NCBI GenBank assembly: GCA_031216915.1 | Contig: CM062289.1 | Coordinates: 251,033,113 to 251,097,112, forward strand | Source: Pictodentalium vernedei | Lineage: Eukaryota > Mollusca > Scaphopoda > Dentaliida > Dentaliidae | Direction: 5' to 3' | Length of the DNA stretch: 64,000 nt | In this document: positions 1-11,776 of the stretch, one piece after another | Layout: each line of letters starts with the position of its first letter | Position numbering within the stretch: the first letter of the stretch is position 1 | Notes under the pieces: generated by a model | The model's input: the letters and a program-made list of their open reading frames with translations, nothing else | Databases searched by the model: none | Told to the model about the DNA's origin: nothing | Program-made: the position numbers and the translations under genes

Positions 1-403
1 TTTGTCAGTTAATAAATATGTAATTTACGGTTAGTATGAGTTTCTTGGTGGGTACCGCTTGACGGATACGCCACCACTTTGTTGGGTGAAGCGTTGTTTT
101 TTTTTTCCCTGATTTAATGTTGTCTCGTTATTATTACCCCGTAAAACTCGCGTTCTCTCGTGTACTCCGCGTATTCCGCTTACGCGCTCCACGGCACAAT
201 CGAAGCTGTGTAAAGAGGTTAAAACAGAAAAAAAGCATTTGCCAGTTGAAAGGTAACTGTCTGGCTTAAAAAAGTAATACAAGTTTCATTGGGTGTTAAA
301 GTTACAGGTGTTTAAAGGGCAAAATGAAAATTCAATAAGGATAGATATTAAAATTATGATAATACTTTAGAGGGGCCACCCGCAAGACGGACCCCTACCT
401 TAA
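1..403. other. Unassigned AT-rich stretch
   Basis: No gene, TIR or recognisable repeat seen. A short minus-strand open frame covers 31-282 but has no recognisable motif. The stretch 140-200 is locally CpG-rich. Confidence 0.5.
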
Positions 404-404
404 A

Positions 405-418
405 ATAATAATAATATT

Positions 419-464
<46 letters not shown>

Positions 465-465
465 T
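405..465. repeat. (AAT)n microsatellite
   Basis: About 20 near-perfect AAT units with one phase break (attatt) near 417-420. Read on the minus strand it produces a poly-tyrosine open frame, which is an artefact. Confidence 0.95.
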
Positions 466-1240
466 TGTGTGATCTGAATGCAATCTTGCCACTTGCATTC
501 AAATTGCGCAAAATATCCAACGGAGATCTGTGGCAAGGCTCTTCGCTTGGATATAAAGACTGGTTGATTAGTTCCTGATTGGTTATTTGTGATGTTTTTC
601 AAAGTAGCTCTTTGTTTTTTGTTTTTTTTCAAGTTGCTCCTTGTTTAATGAAATGTTTGTTCTCTTTTTTTTCTACAGGTTAGCCAGAGCGCTGCGTCTA
701 ATTTGTTTCTTCTTTCAGGACAACATTATACAAGTTTTTTTTTCAGAACGCGTAAACTCAATTTTTGTCTAGTTTATATTTTCAGGTTGCAAATGGAGAT
801 GGTAAAATGGTACTATACAGAGCACACAGATATCACAAACGAAGGACACACAACAGGAAACCAAATTATACACAACGACCTAACAATAAATTAACAACAA
901 ACGGACATGACGCACGCGGACAACAACTTTGGATCAGCACAGAAACTAAATTTGGAATTCATTCGGAAAAGGACTACGTGACATTCAACATTCATACTCA
1001 ACGTCTAACGATCTTGGCGACACAATTCATTTTATATGCATCGGACAGTATCGAATTATCAACATCAACATAGTATCACAAACGCGCTCGGACACTTTCA
1101 ACCTCAATATATTCAATTACAAGCGAAAGAAGATCACAGAAGAAGAAACAAATAGACACTCCATTAGTTTTCAAAATTATTGTATTTTATCTTTCATGCA
1201 TTCATTTCATTTTATCATGTTTTACCTTTTTTAAGTTTGC
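466..1240. other. Unassigned; weak T-poor open frames
   Basis: The segment 790-1140 is strikingly T-poor on the + strand and rich in ACA/CAA. It holds two overlapping frames of 63 and 102 codons (703-894, 765-1073). Neither shows a motif I recognise. It could be the decayed 3' end of a retroelement coding region, because the next segment has promoter-like features, but nothing proves this. Confidence 0.35.
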
Positions 1241-2900
1241 CAAATGAGATATTCGTCGAAAAAGCGGAGCTTTTTAATTTAGAGGGAGGCATATATCACA
1301 GGGTTGTTATTTTAAGGTCATTCTAAATTTTAAAAATAAGTAAACAATTCGAGTTATGTAGAATAAATGCAAGAAAGAAACTTTTTAATAATCAGTGTGA
1401 GTAAACTGGGTAAGCGCATTAATTTAATTAAGTTCGTATTCGGAAAGTGTTCTTTGTTCAGTCGCTGTCATGCAGGGACTGTCTAAACAATGCATTCCAA
1501 ATTAGAACTTATTGAAAAGTCAGTTCATGTCACTGCAAGTCATCAAAGCCGTCTTTTCTAAATTAGCACCTTTGCCCAAATCAAGTTTTTGATTGGTGAT
1601 GCGCGCGCCTATATAAGACCCCTCGAGTTAACTTCAAGACAGACTCGCTAGGATGGAATAATCGTTAGTTCACGCGGCGTAGTAAAGAGTTAATGTATTT
1701 GTGTGGTTCCGGTAAGCCGTCATTTGGACGACAGGATTCCCGATCTGATGATTTGCATCGAGGGGAGACGCCGAAGAAGAATCGATGAGTATATGTAGTA
1801 TTTAGTTTATAGTATTTAGTTGTGATAACACGTCGTAGTTACATAGTTATTAGTTAACAGTTTTAAGTGTATTAGTGAATCTGTGTTATTAGATGATCAG
1901 TTGTTATTATTGCGAGTTAGAAGCACTATTAGCAGGAGTTGTAGGTGATAAGATATTCTAAAGGGTGAAATTTAGTATTAAAGGTAATTCCCCATAATGT
2001 GGTAGTCGCAACAGGATAAATGCGCGCATGAGCGGTTGAATGAATGATCTCGTGATTTCTTGTCAGTAGTCGCAGCTTCGACCTTTCTCTACGAATATAA
2101 ATTTGGGAAACAATTTAATTTTAGATAATGTTTTAGTACTTGTTTTTCGGTGGGATTCAGTGACTAGTCACAAAACTCATTTCAGTAGTGTTGAGATTAT
2201 TTATTTAGGATTTGTTGGCTATTTGTAAATAAGAGTATAGAAGATTTATATATAAAAATTGTTGGATTGTTAATAGTCTTTATCTTATTAATGAAGAAGC
2301 CCTGAGTACCCTAGGAATTGATGGAACCTCAGCCCCGCCAAGAAATTAGCCCATGCTAGGTCATTACCGTTGAAAGCAATTGATTAAAGCGCGGCGCTAC
2401 TCTGTGGCTTGTGAATAAGCAATTGCGATCTACAAAAATGAGCTAGTGAAAATCCCCTGTCCACGGTGAAAGAGTATCTTAGATCCCCAGCAAAGTTGAT
2501 CAACCCCAGCCTTGACCCTCCGCTGACAAGCGCCCTCTGGCAAATAAATATTCACTCTCTCCAAGACGTTGCCACAGCGACGTTCCTGGGGACAGTAATT
2601 TCTATTTATCAGAAAGTGCTAACACCTGTATAGACACCTGAATGAGTGATTCCCCAGTGGAAGTAACGCGTGGTTCCACTTTGCAGGCGGACCGTTTGGT
2701 CATATTTTCACTAATTTGTTACTTTGTTACAAGGATGACCCAAAACAAGTGTTGTTAATTGTCGAAAGGGACTGTGCAGATCGCTTCTAAGAAACATACT
2801 CGGCGAAAAAAGTGGGGTGGCTCAAGCCCCCCTAGCCTACCCCTCCCCCTCCCCTCCGCCCCGTCTCCGACTGCGTCCTTGACATTGTAATGAATATGTA
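1241..2900. other. Unassigned; possible decayed LTR or leader
   Basis: A purine run (AGAGGGAGG near 1281-1289) is followed about 320 bp later by a TATA box (1610-1617) and then a non-coding stretch with many stops. Purine tract, TATA box and leader would suit a 3' LTR. No second copy, no TG...CA boundaries and no primer-binding site were found, so this stays a weak hypothesis. Confidence 0.25.
1610..1617 (+). promoter_or_regulatory. TATA-box-like core promoter motif
   Basis: TATATAAG lies just after a GCGCGCGCC stretch in otherwise AT-rich DNA. A match alone is weak evidence. The GC-rich upstream flank and the purine-rich tract 300 bp before it make it the best promoter candidate here. Confidence 0.3.
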
Positions 2901-3060
2901 AATAATGCTCAAATGTTGACGTGACGTAAAACTATGAATAATGGCGATAAATCGAAGAGAAAAAACAGGTATAAAACAGTTATATCCTAATATCCGAGCT
3001 CTCTAACATACTAAAATTTCGACGAAATCTGGCGCATTTTAATTGTTCAAGTCCATCCCG

Positions 3061-3107
3061 ACCCCCCCCCCCCCCCCCACACGACCCCCTCACCCCCCCC
3101 CCCCCCC
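3061..3107. repeat. Poly-C tracts
   Basis: Two long runs of C are separated by a short mixed segment. It is one of more than a dozen G or C homopolymers of 12 bp or more in the window. Confidence 0.95.
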
Positions 3108-3272
3108 TTCCATCGGCTATCATCTCATCTCAAATTTCTGACAGTCACGATTAGGAATTGTCAAGTACGGCAACACATTTTTAGATATGGCTTCTATTTA
3201 AGATTATATTTCTAAAACTGGGGAAAGACAGACTTAAAAATGAGCTGGAAATCAATATATATTATAAAATTC

Positions 3273-3515
3273 TTAACCCTTTGAACTCTAGTGCAGTGAT
3301 ATCTTCCATGCCAGTTCAATGGGAACAATTAGAAGAGTCCATTTTTATTATTAGGATAGACCAGTCAATATTTTCAACGTGCAGCCCTGAGGCTGCACGT
3401 TGAAAATAATGATTGGTCTACCCCACACATTTACTGAACAGACATCCCATATAATGGCGTTATGACGTATCATGCCCCTGGCCGGAAAAGCGGCCGCTCG
3501 GGTTCAAAGGGTTAA
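3273..3515. mobile_element. TTAA-flanked foldback MITE
   Basis: The element 3277-3511 is bounded on both sides by TTAA (3273-3276, 3512-3515). The ends are inverted: left CCCTTTGAACTCTAG, right CTCGGGTTCAAAGGG. A strong internal hairpin centres near 3390 (arms around CAACGTGCAGCC and GGCTGCACGTTG). At 235 bp with a TTAA target it fits a non-autonomous piggyBac- or Kolobok-type element. Superfamily is inferred from TSD only. Confidence 0.75.
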
Positions 3516-4146
3516 CATCTGTCTCCTTCCAATCCAGGGTCGAAATTCCGAAAGGTGAAACCGGACAGGTCAGTTTCTGATAACCGGAAATCGATGTGCG
3601 AAGTGCCAAAGCTCTTTCTTTAACAATAACTATGGTGCAGCGTGAGTCACCGTATTAGGGGTTTTAATGGTAAATGTCCAAACCACTTTTAGTTTGAAAT
3701 GACGTAAAAACGTCAAAATGGAGATAAATCAAAAATTAAATGAAATTTTGGCTTAAAAATGAGATGGAAATTCAAGTCTTTCAAAAAATTTTGACAGCCT
3801 GCTCCTTCGAATCGAGCGTTTCAATTACAAAAAGAAAAACTGGGTAGATCACCTTCAGATAACAGGAAATCGATGCGCAACGTTTCAAAGTTGTATCTCC
3901 AAGAAGAATGCATCGGCGTGTGTTACCAATTTTTATCACACGCCTGTTCTATGGAATTCCCATCTACAGCAACACTAAACCATGCGGAAAATGAAAATCA
4001 GTTCGAAATTTCACTGGAATTTTCTACAAATCGTGCAATGCAATTACAATTTGAATCGCTAGCGATAGCGGAAAATCGTACCCTGAGTTTCCAATGTGTT
4101 CTTTGTGCAAATAGATACATAGAACACATTGGAATTCAGGGGACGA

Positions 4147-4510
4147 AATAGTAACACGGGTTCCCCTCGCAAGTTTGGTGGACAATAAAATGTGTTCTTT
4201 TTTGTTGATAGTTGTCAAATGAATGGCTGAGTGTCCTTCTGATAATTGTTTTATAGACGGGGAGGCGTTTAATAAACACAGAACGACACGCGTTTGTGAT
4301 TGGGACCAAGAATTTATTGCGAAACAAAAACTGCTAGTACAGTTGCTAGTACAGCTGTGATGTTCCCCTCGCAAATTTGGTTGGCGATAAAATGTGTTCT
4401 TTTTGTTGATAGCTGTCAAATGAATTGCTGGGTGTCCTTCTAATAACTTTTTTATAGACGTGAAGGCGTGTGATAAACACAGAACGACACACGCGTGTGA
4501 ATGGGTGAAT
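4147..4510. repeat. Two-copy tandem repeat, about 200 bp
   Basis: The block starting at ttcccctcgcaa near 4160 and ending acacagaacgacac near 4288 recurs from 4360 to 4490 with scattered changes. Both copies contain aaaatgtgttctttt. Open frames across them on the minus strand are simply repeat-derived. Confidence 0.8.
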
Positions 4511-4618
4511 CGATATGGCACTTGTGCCATCGCAGAAGGATAATATTCGAGGCCTGCGGCCGCTCGTTCTGTCCTTCCGCACTGGCACTCGTGCCATATC
4601 GATTAACCCATTAACACG
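4493..4618. repeat. Imperfect palindrome with GGCCGC-rich centre
   Basis: The left arm around CGATATGGCACTTGTGCCAT pairs with the right arm around GGCACTCGTGCCATATCG. The outer parts (gtgtgaatgggtgaatcg and cgattaacccattaacac) also pair. The centre contains gcggccgctcg, which also occurs inside the MITE at 3273-3515, so the two may be related foldback elements. Confidence 0.65.
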
Positions 4619-5773
4619 GGTGGGTCGTTCTGTGTATAGGGGTTTCGATGATAAACCTCCAAAACAGCCTATAATTTTATAATTTGAAGTGACGAAAAAA
4701 CGTGAAAATAGCGATAAATTTAAAAACAGCTATCTCTTAATGTTTTTAGCATTGCAACATACTAAAAAAGCTTTTTTAAAAATCCGAAGTATTTTCATAT
4801 TTGACCTTGTGATCCCTAAGATGTCATTTCCGCGAATTCGGTCCTGACGTTAGGCAATTCGCTATGACGTCACCACAATTTTAGATATTGTTTTTCATTG
4901 GAGATTATGTTTCCAAAATTTGAAAAAGATACTCTTAAAAATGAGATGGGAATTAGAATCTTTAAAAAAAAAATCATTAACATCCAGTTCCTTTCAATCA
5001 AAGGTGTAAATGACAAAAAATAAAACCGGATAGATCAGGTTCTGATAACCGGACTTCGATGTGCGAAGTTTCAAAGCTGTACCTTTAAGAACTATATGGA
5101 GTGGCGTGTGTCACTAGATTAAGGGTTTTAATGATAAATGTTCAAAAACAGCTTATACTTTGACGGGACGTACAAAACCTCAAAATGGCGGCAAATAAAA
5201 AAAATACAAAAGACAGCTATCTCTTAATTTTCTTTAGCTCTACAACATAGTAAGATTTAAAAAAAAATCCAACCATTTTTATTTTTTGATCTCCCTTCCC
5301 TCCCCCCCCCCCCCGACACACCCTAGATGACACCTCCAAGTTCGGCCATAACGGTTGCGAATTTTCTAAGACAGCACCATATTTTTCGACTTAGTTTTAT
5401 TGGCGACTATATTTCCAAGATTTCAAGAAGATGGGCTTAACAATGAGCTGGAAATGGAAATCCATGTTTCCACTCTTTCTTCATTCTGTAAATGTTAGTC
5501 TACCTGAAGCAACAGTTTGAGCATAGTAGTATTAAAATAAAACATTAATCTTTCGAATAATATGGGTTACTTTTTCTTTTTAATTTTAGCAGAAAAACAT
5601 ATGCAGCACATCGAGTTCGTCCCAATGTAGGTCTGAAAGCTATGTTTTGGGTAAAATGAATAAAGAAATTAGTTATTTAAGTTTCCTAACAAGTGTTGTA
5701 TTAGGTAAAAGGGTAATAACGCAACGAAAAGTAACTATCCAGTAAGATGTAAAGAATTTAATGTCGACTTTTC

Positions 5774-6276
5774 TTGCAGATCAGTGGCGTGGCCACGGGG
5801 GGATTGGGTGGACGCGTCCCCCTTCCCCATTTTCCTTCAAAGTTGGTCCTCGAAATATGTCCCAAAATGGCATAAAAACCGTAGGGGGGTAAGGTCCATG
5901 TGGGTTAGGTTGTAGATTTGTAGATTGCTTGTCCTAATATCTGTGTCGGTGAAAAGGTAGACAATTACTGTCGTCAATACACGAAAAACCTCTACATATC
6001 CGCTCAGATGCAAGGAGATGGGGGGTTTTGAATTCTGGAATTCAAGATTTTTCTACCACGGGCTATTGTTATCTTGGTTATCTAGCTCAAACTTTAAGGA
6101 CGCAAAATTCTGAGATGTGAAGACTTGGAAAGCTTTTCCCGCTTTCACTTTCACCCCCCCCCCCCCCCCTCTCCTCTATTAAAATGGAGCTAAGCCAGGC
6201 TCTGCGAGCTTGCCCCCCCCCCCCCCCACACACACACACACACATGCTTTTGGCTGGCTACGCCACTGCTGCAGAC
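5774..6276. mobile_element. hAT-type MITE
   Basis: The ends are inverted: CAGTGGCGTGGCCACG at 5782 and GGCTACGCCACTG ending at 6268. CAGTGGCGTAGCC-like termini are typical of hAT MITEs. Flanking 8-mers TTGCAGAT and CTGCAGAC match at six of eight positions, an eroded 8 bp TSD. The 487 bp interior has two poly-C runs and a short (CA)n, and no transposase. Confidence 0.7.
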
Positions 6277-6790
6277 GGTTGGTCTCTCTGAAGATTTTGA
6301 AGGAAAAAGCTTCAATAAAGTGGTATGGTTAATGAAACCCAAGTTGATAGAGAGTGGGTGTACCCAGTATAACAGATTGCGTAAATGCAATATCTGTAAA
6401 CAAAGCGACAATAAAAACTTGAGAACACTTGCACGGCTAACATGGTGATCTAACGCTGCTGCACTGGAAGTACTGAGTAAAAGATTGGTTGGGATGGTTG
6501 CCTGTTATGAACTGAATTTGGGAACCTTGGATGCATGAGATATCTTATATCTCTTCCAAATAACCAGTGGCTGATGAAACAGATGAAAACTTTAATAGGT
6601 TCCTGATTGGGAATTGTGAAAGGCATTAGAGGTGTGTCCTAGAAGTGACTGTCATGGAATGTCTATAGGATCTGAAGCCCAGTACGATCTACAGTGACTG
6701 AACAGCAACTAGTGTAATTACATAAAGCATATGAGATTCAATCTAAATTGACATTCCATTGAGCCACAAAATGGTCTTGCTAGTCACATT
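6277..6790. other. Unassigned
   Basis: I see no gene, terminal repeat or tandem structure here. Confidence 0.5.
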
Positions 6791-6791
6791 T

Positions 6792-7550
6792 GGGACACCA
6801 GTAGTGTAGCAGGTCTGTACACCTGTTGGATCACTGTTAGTCATTGGTACTGCTAACTCGTCGAATCTATTTTACCATTTGGGGTCATTATAGGTAGTGC
6901 GTAATACTAAGCCGTGCGGTATTGCTAGGTAATACTTGGTAGTTTAGAACGGTAGTATAGTTTGGGCATCATATACCTCTGTAGGCCAGCTATTAGTCCT
7001 TGGTACTATTAATCTACCTAATGCGTTAGACTGTCCTACAGTGGTATGTGTAGCATGTGATGCTAAGTCATGTAGGGTAGTATTATGCCTGGTTGTCTGA
7101 TACAGTAGTGTGGGGTGAACTGTCTGTACCCCATAAGGCTAGTGTAAGCCCTTCGTACCAGTATCCAGATAAGGCATCATGTGAACCCTCAGATGGTATG
7201 GATGGGTTGTTATTCTAGGTCCTGCGGTGTTGTGGAGGTATGCATGTTTGTCTAGTACGGTAATGTAGGATGTGCTGTATGTACCCAGCTGTTCTGCTAG
7301 TCTTGGAGTGTGATGATATATGTTTTGTTGTCTAGTACGGCAGCATACAGTAAGTGACATTTACACCTGGTGGTCTTCATTTATCTTTAGTGCTTCCAAA
7401 CCATCTAACTATTTGTACTATCCTATGGGTAGTTCGGTATGCTATGTCATGTGGCCGTGCAGTGTGAGCTTAGTTTCTAGTATCATAGGAGAGAATGGGT
7501 GGTCTTATGGACATTTTAAGACTAAGCCGAGGGCAGAGATCGTGACCTAA
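6792..7550. repeat. Degenerate tandem repeat, about 150-170 bp unit
   Basis: Recurring landmarks (ttgtctagtacgg / ttgtctgatacag, gtctgtaccc, ttggtact, tgctaagtcatgt) appear about five times in the same order. Units are strongly diverged, so the period is approximate. Confidence 0.5.
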
Positions 7551-7640
7551 TATAGCTAGCAAACCTGAAGTAACACTACAAGCCATACTATATGCCCAGA
7601 GCCATATACATACATAAAATCTACATACCATAGAATACTA

Positions 7641-7774
7641 TACACTCTAAAATCGGTTGGGTTAAAAATCAACCCAAATCGACTGGGTTGAGTGAATATG
7701 AACCCAAATTGGGTTCATATTCACTCAACCCAGTCGATTTGGGTTGATTTTTAACCCAACCGATTTAGAGTGTA
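7641..7774. mobile_element. Perfect foldback MITE with TA ends
   Basis: This 134 bp sequence is a near-perfect palindrome of two 67-base arms. A single extra A in the left arm (ctaaaatcgg vs ctaaatcgg) is the only difference. It starts TACACTCTAAA and ends AGAGTGTA, so TA may be the target duplication (Tc1/mariner-like). Near-identity of the arms implies recent insertion or repair by gene conversion. Confidence 0.8.
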
Positions 7775-8430
7775 TGTGTAGTGGGTATTCCTCTTGCAGG
7801 ATCTAGCTGGATCGAGCCGAGGTTTTAAACCAGAAAAAGTTGTACCAGTAAAGCTCCAGTTCCTATGTGGATTTAACAATAGCAGCACCGACAAAGCTCC
7901 GGGGTAATAGGGATCGTTTGGGTGCCTGCTATATTGCCCCCCCCCCCCCCCCCCCCCCTTCCGCAATCCTCGTCCCCTTCTCTACACACACCATCACCCA
8001 CCACGTAGGCGCCTACAGCCCCAATATGTACTGGTGGCAATATTTGCTTGTTATCGTATCTTACTTATCTGCCTTCGAAAACACACCGACAGTTGTCGTC
8101 TTGATGAATTCTGCAGTACACTAAAACTCATCTTCGATATACTATTTACATTTAAAATCGGTACAATAAGGGCTACTATAGGCAAAAACTCTAGCACCGT
8201 GTGGGGCACTTTGACATCCTGGTCAGCCTTTCAAATTTCTGGTATCTATCTACATGAAGGCTGTATGCCAGCCTTTTTGAGTGATACTGCAATAAACTGT
8301 GGTTTCTGTCGCTGAAGTCAGTGAAAGCAGCACTAGGGTCAATTATGAGTTGTGGTAGACTGTACTTCGAGATTTCTTCATTTTCAACATTTTAACTTTG
8401 GATAATATTTTCTGTTACTGTAAGGATTTG
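7775..8430. other. Unassigned; contains a 22-bp poly-C run
   Basis: The poly-C tract is at 7937-7958. Open frames that cross it (proline-rich on +, glycine-rich on -) are artefacts. Nothing else was recognised. Confidence 0.5.
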
Positions 8431-8439
8431 GATCCGTTC

Positions 8440-10403
8440 CCCCAGAAAGTGCATCACAAGAGAAAGGGAAGTGTTCTAGTGTTTTGGTTGACTACTGACA
8501 GAGAAGACAGGTTGAATCGTGTATGTGTCTGTTGAATTTCGCTCGGTTTGACTGTAAGATATAAGTACCATCTGCAATCTTTGTCTTGATTGGAATGCGT
8601 ATGTTGTCCCGGCTGCTGTGCTTTGATGGTTGGATTACAGGATGGCAAGTGCCGATAGAACAGGTTTTTGAAAGATAATTCAGAATTGGGTATAGATATG
8701 ATTCGTCTAAGATACGTTTCTTCCAGGCGTTGTTAACAGCAATGTCGATCATTTACTTTATAGCTCCCTTGAATGTTAGATTTGCTATCTTACTCAGAGG
8801 TGTGGGTAGGTCATACACGGAGAGTAGTTTGTCGATAGCGGTAAACCAGCTGTCTGTTGCTCATTGATGGTTTGAAATAAACTTGCCGTAATGCTAGTTG
8901 ACGTTCGCAGGATGTGTCAGGATGTCGACAGATATTGGCAAATAAGTTGATGGCTTTCTTCTGGATTATAGCTTACAGAGGTAGTAATCCTGGCATCATA
9001 TATATGGCTGATTTGGCATCAGTATCTGACAAAGACAGTAGTTGTCGTTCAGCTCTTCAAAGATGAAGTTCCAACCTTTCCAGTTGCTTACCATCTGGTA
9101 GAATAATCTCAACCCCGTATGAATAAAGAGGAAGTGTGTATGTTTTGATACGAAGGCGGTAGTTGGATCAGGATAAAGCTTTAGATGCGCTTTTGATATT
9201 TTCGTCCACTGCAGCTTGCGTTTGACTGATATTCGTCCTTGTGATACCCATATGCGGAGTGTCTAGAGATCGGCATAGAAGCTCCGTTCAGTGGGGATAG
9301 ATAGTATCGCCTATCTGGGCAGTAACGTTGCTGTAGATGTTTTCACCAGCATGGTGACACTCTTCTTCTTCTGTGGTAGGTACCCTTCTTTGTGGTTATA
9401 ATCACAACAGACATCGACGAGATGTTGTAGTTTCGATGGACAGTTGCTGTGTAGGGTGACGTCGTAAGCAAAAGTTACTGATGTGACATTGGTTGGTCCA
9501 ATATAGGTATCGCATTCTGATACAGAGAGCCTGTTTGACACATCGTTGTTGTAAACTCTGTAGCGCTTAGCACACTGCCTTATCACATTGCTTGTTGACA
9601 GACGAATCTCTGTGATAGTTGATTTTGCCATTGACAGCGGTTACTGGATTACTTTTAAGTTTGTTCAGCATCATCCAATCATGGTCTTCAGTGCCAATAT
9701 TGAAGGGTTTCTTGGGAAGGTTATGGTGGACAACTACATCAAAAGATGATTTGACATCTAGAAATGATATATATGGCAGCAGATGCATATCTCTGTTGTT
9801 GCGACATCATTCCTCGATGATTAAGGCACAGTTCATACATGTACGTGGTGAGTTTTTCGTAAATCCACTTTGAAGAGGGTTTTGAGCTTCCGGGATTTTG
9901 TCATTGGCTTGCATGTTCACTACGGCTTTGATGGTCTGACAAAGTAAACGACTAATAGTTACGCCTCGATAAATGGAAGAGTGGCGTTTGTCGACTTTAG
10001 ATTTGAAAACAGAATTCAAGATTCCCAGTTTCAGACTGTCAGGCAATTCAGATGTACATGTAATACATAAGTGGTTACGTTTCTGAAGAACAGTTTACAT
10101 ATCTGGTCCAGCATAATACAGGTGTTCAGCTGCAGCGCCATAAGGATCCAATGCCTTTCCTCGATTCGGCATATTGATGGCTTGTAAGATTACCTCTTCC
10201 ATGATGGGAATGAATTGAGTTGTAGTAGTACTTGGCATAGTCTCTATATGGTTAATTTCTCTATGCATAGCTTCAAGATAGTCTGAGTCAATTTCCTCAC
10301 TTTGGGAGTTTGTGGCTAGCTTTTGAAATGAGTGTACTATCCATCCATAATGTTTGTCTGGGTGTACCCTACATTGCCGACATGTAGGTCTTCTATGAGG
10401 CAA
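8440..10403 (-). pseudogene. LINE reverse transcriptase, decayed (non-LTR retrotransposon)
   Basis: Reading from 10403 down to 8440, pieces of one LINE ORF2 appear in order but in shifting frames. First is a pre-RT segment with NRGKALDPYGAAAEHLYYAG (10095-10403). RT fingers follow with LKLGILNSVFKSK and YRGVTISRLL (9807-10046). A palm segment with LDVKSSFDVVVH comes next (9567-9788). The catalytic box is at 9461-9472 and reads FAYD where FADD is expected, followed by KKSVTMLVKTS. Next come YSYGVEIILPDGKQLERLE near 9100 and GTYILQSNRAKFN near 8530, then a CxxC...H...C knuckle near 8450-8495. The last two motifs are typical of the C-terminal part of invertebrate LINEs of the CR1/Nimb/RTE-X kind; I cannot name the clade. 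Frameshifts, stops and the FAYD change show it is dead. Confidence 0.85.
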
Positions 10404-10419
10404 TTCATTGATCTTCTCT

Positions 10420-10660
10420 CTCTACTTATCAGCTTGCGAAATAGTTGGTTATCGGTTGATCGACTGAGGTTGCTATCCAGAATAAATCCCAAAAATTTGG
10501 CCTCGTTGCACGCTTCTAATTTGTGATCGTATAACTGCATATCAATACAGGGAACGTTTTTTTTCTTCTTCTTAAAGAACGTAACTCTTTGAGTTTTGAC
10601 GGCATTGAGCTTGAAGCGCCATAGGGCACATCAGTTCTAAAGATTGCGAATGGTATCATG
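10420..10660 (-). pseudogene. Second LINE fragment (RT thumb region)
   Basis: Minus-strand frames give FKLNAVKTQRVTF followed by EACNEAKFLGFILDSNLS. This is the post-catalytic region of a LINE reverse transcriptase (KT... then KFLG...LD..L). It lies upstream of the N-terminal RT part of the neighbouring LINE, so it cannot belong to that copy in normal order. It is either a separate insertion or a rearranged piece. Confidence 0.65.
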
Positions 10661-11055
10661 CAGGTGATTTTTAATTGTGTTTCAGAACTTACTGGCCTAA
10701 GTGTGTGGTTCGTGTGGATTTTATTGATAATGCTTTGGAGTTTGTTGTGCAAACAATCATTGTCCACTGTATGGAGTGTTTGCAGTTTATAACACAAAAC
10801 AAGCCTTCAGTATGTCTTTAACGGAAATGCTCACTTGTGACATTGTTTTCAACTTAAAAAAACAGTATAGCGGCAAAGATTTAAAAAACCAACTTGATTC
10901 TGAGTGATGGTATAAGTAGCAAGTATTTCGACGACTGTTTCATTCCGATTTGAGACTACATTACGAAAGACTGACACACAACAGACTATATCCACGATTA
11001 TAAACACAATTTACAATGATGACACTGATTCATTAACACTTGAATACAGCACTGT
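10661..11055. other. Unassigned
   Basis: Minus-strand open frames continue to 10797 without a motif I recognise; they may be more LINE debris. Nothing else was seen. Confidence 0.4.
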
Positions 11056-11480
11056 ATACGACGAAATTGAAGAATAAATCAAGACTAAATACGACAGAAA
11101 ATACGTGACTGACAATCTCCTGTCAAAACTTCGGAGAAAGGTGTTTGAGGCTAGACAACGCAATAAAAACATATACAAACGGACAAACAATAACTGTGAA
11201 TCAATGAACAACAGTATTAATCTGGACAAAAGTCTAGAAAATTCTGAAACTACCGGACCTGACTGACAGGCTACATGTATAAGCGATAGTGACGGACCAA
11301 ATGACTGACGTTAGGGCTGAAAAATTTTACATCTGATCAACCTCAGAAAGAAAGGACTCTTGAACTTAACCATTCGAAATATTTAACATCGACTGACGGG
11401 ACACTAACAATTCCCAAAGTTGCAGACCCGAGTGGCAAAAAAATAACGGAGTAGAGTCCGAGCATGCAAAACAGTTTCTG
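11056..11480 (+). pseudogene. Possible MULE-like transposase remnant
   Basis: In plus-strand frames interrupted by stops I read KRTNNNCESMNNSIN (near 11175-11220) and, further on, KYLTSTDGTLTIPKVAD (near 11376-11430). A TNNNCESxN motif followed by a TS(T/S)DGTLTIPK tail recurs in MULE-type transposases of marine invertebrates, from memory of the family. Upstream text (KYDRKYVTDNLLSKLRRKVF) is compatible but not diagnostic. The gene is broken and truncated, and no TIRs were assigned. Confidence 0.45.
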
Positions 11481-11776
11481 TTGGAAAGAGGCAGAAAGTG
11501 GATACCTCAGGTACAGAAACTAACAATTAAATATGTCGGTACAGTTGTCGGTACAGTTGTTAGTTGATAAATGTAAAAGAAAATGCTACAGTGATTTTAC
11601 TGATGTAACGCAGTTTGTTTCCGATAACTGGAAGACTAAAAAACTGGGCGACCTAAGGTAGGAACACGTTGACACATTTAACGTGACTTTTTTATGGAAA
11701 CAAAAAAGTTTCTGAACAGGACAGAACATCTATGAACCGTTTAGCCCTCATTCAGATCTCTGTAGGAATGTTATAC

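Larger units (their letters stand above)
2900..5480. repeat. Diverged direct repeat (about four copies)
   Basis: A shared block (gacgtaaaa...atggcgataaat, then aaaacagctatctctta) recurs near 2923, 3702, 4691 and 5168. A companion block (ttttagatat...gattatatttcc) recurs near 3179, 4881 and 5385. Unequal spacing is partly explained by insertions such as the MITE at 3277. No coding potential is apparent. Confidence 0.6.

Noticed and set aside
420..632. Protein with poly-tyrosine tail
   Set aside because: Artefact of the (AAT)n microsatellite.
1241..2760. Possible LTR of an LTR retrotransposon
   Set aside because: A purine tract and TATA box are present, but there are no TG/CA ends, no primer-binding site, no second copy and no gag/pol nearby; kept only as a weak note.
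7751..8124. Gly-rich and Pro-rich small proteins
   Set aside because: Overlapping frames on both strands across a poly-C tract; no supporting motif.
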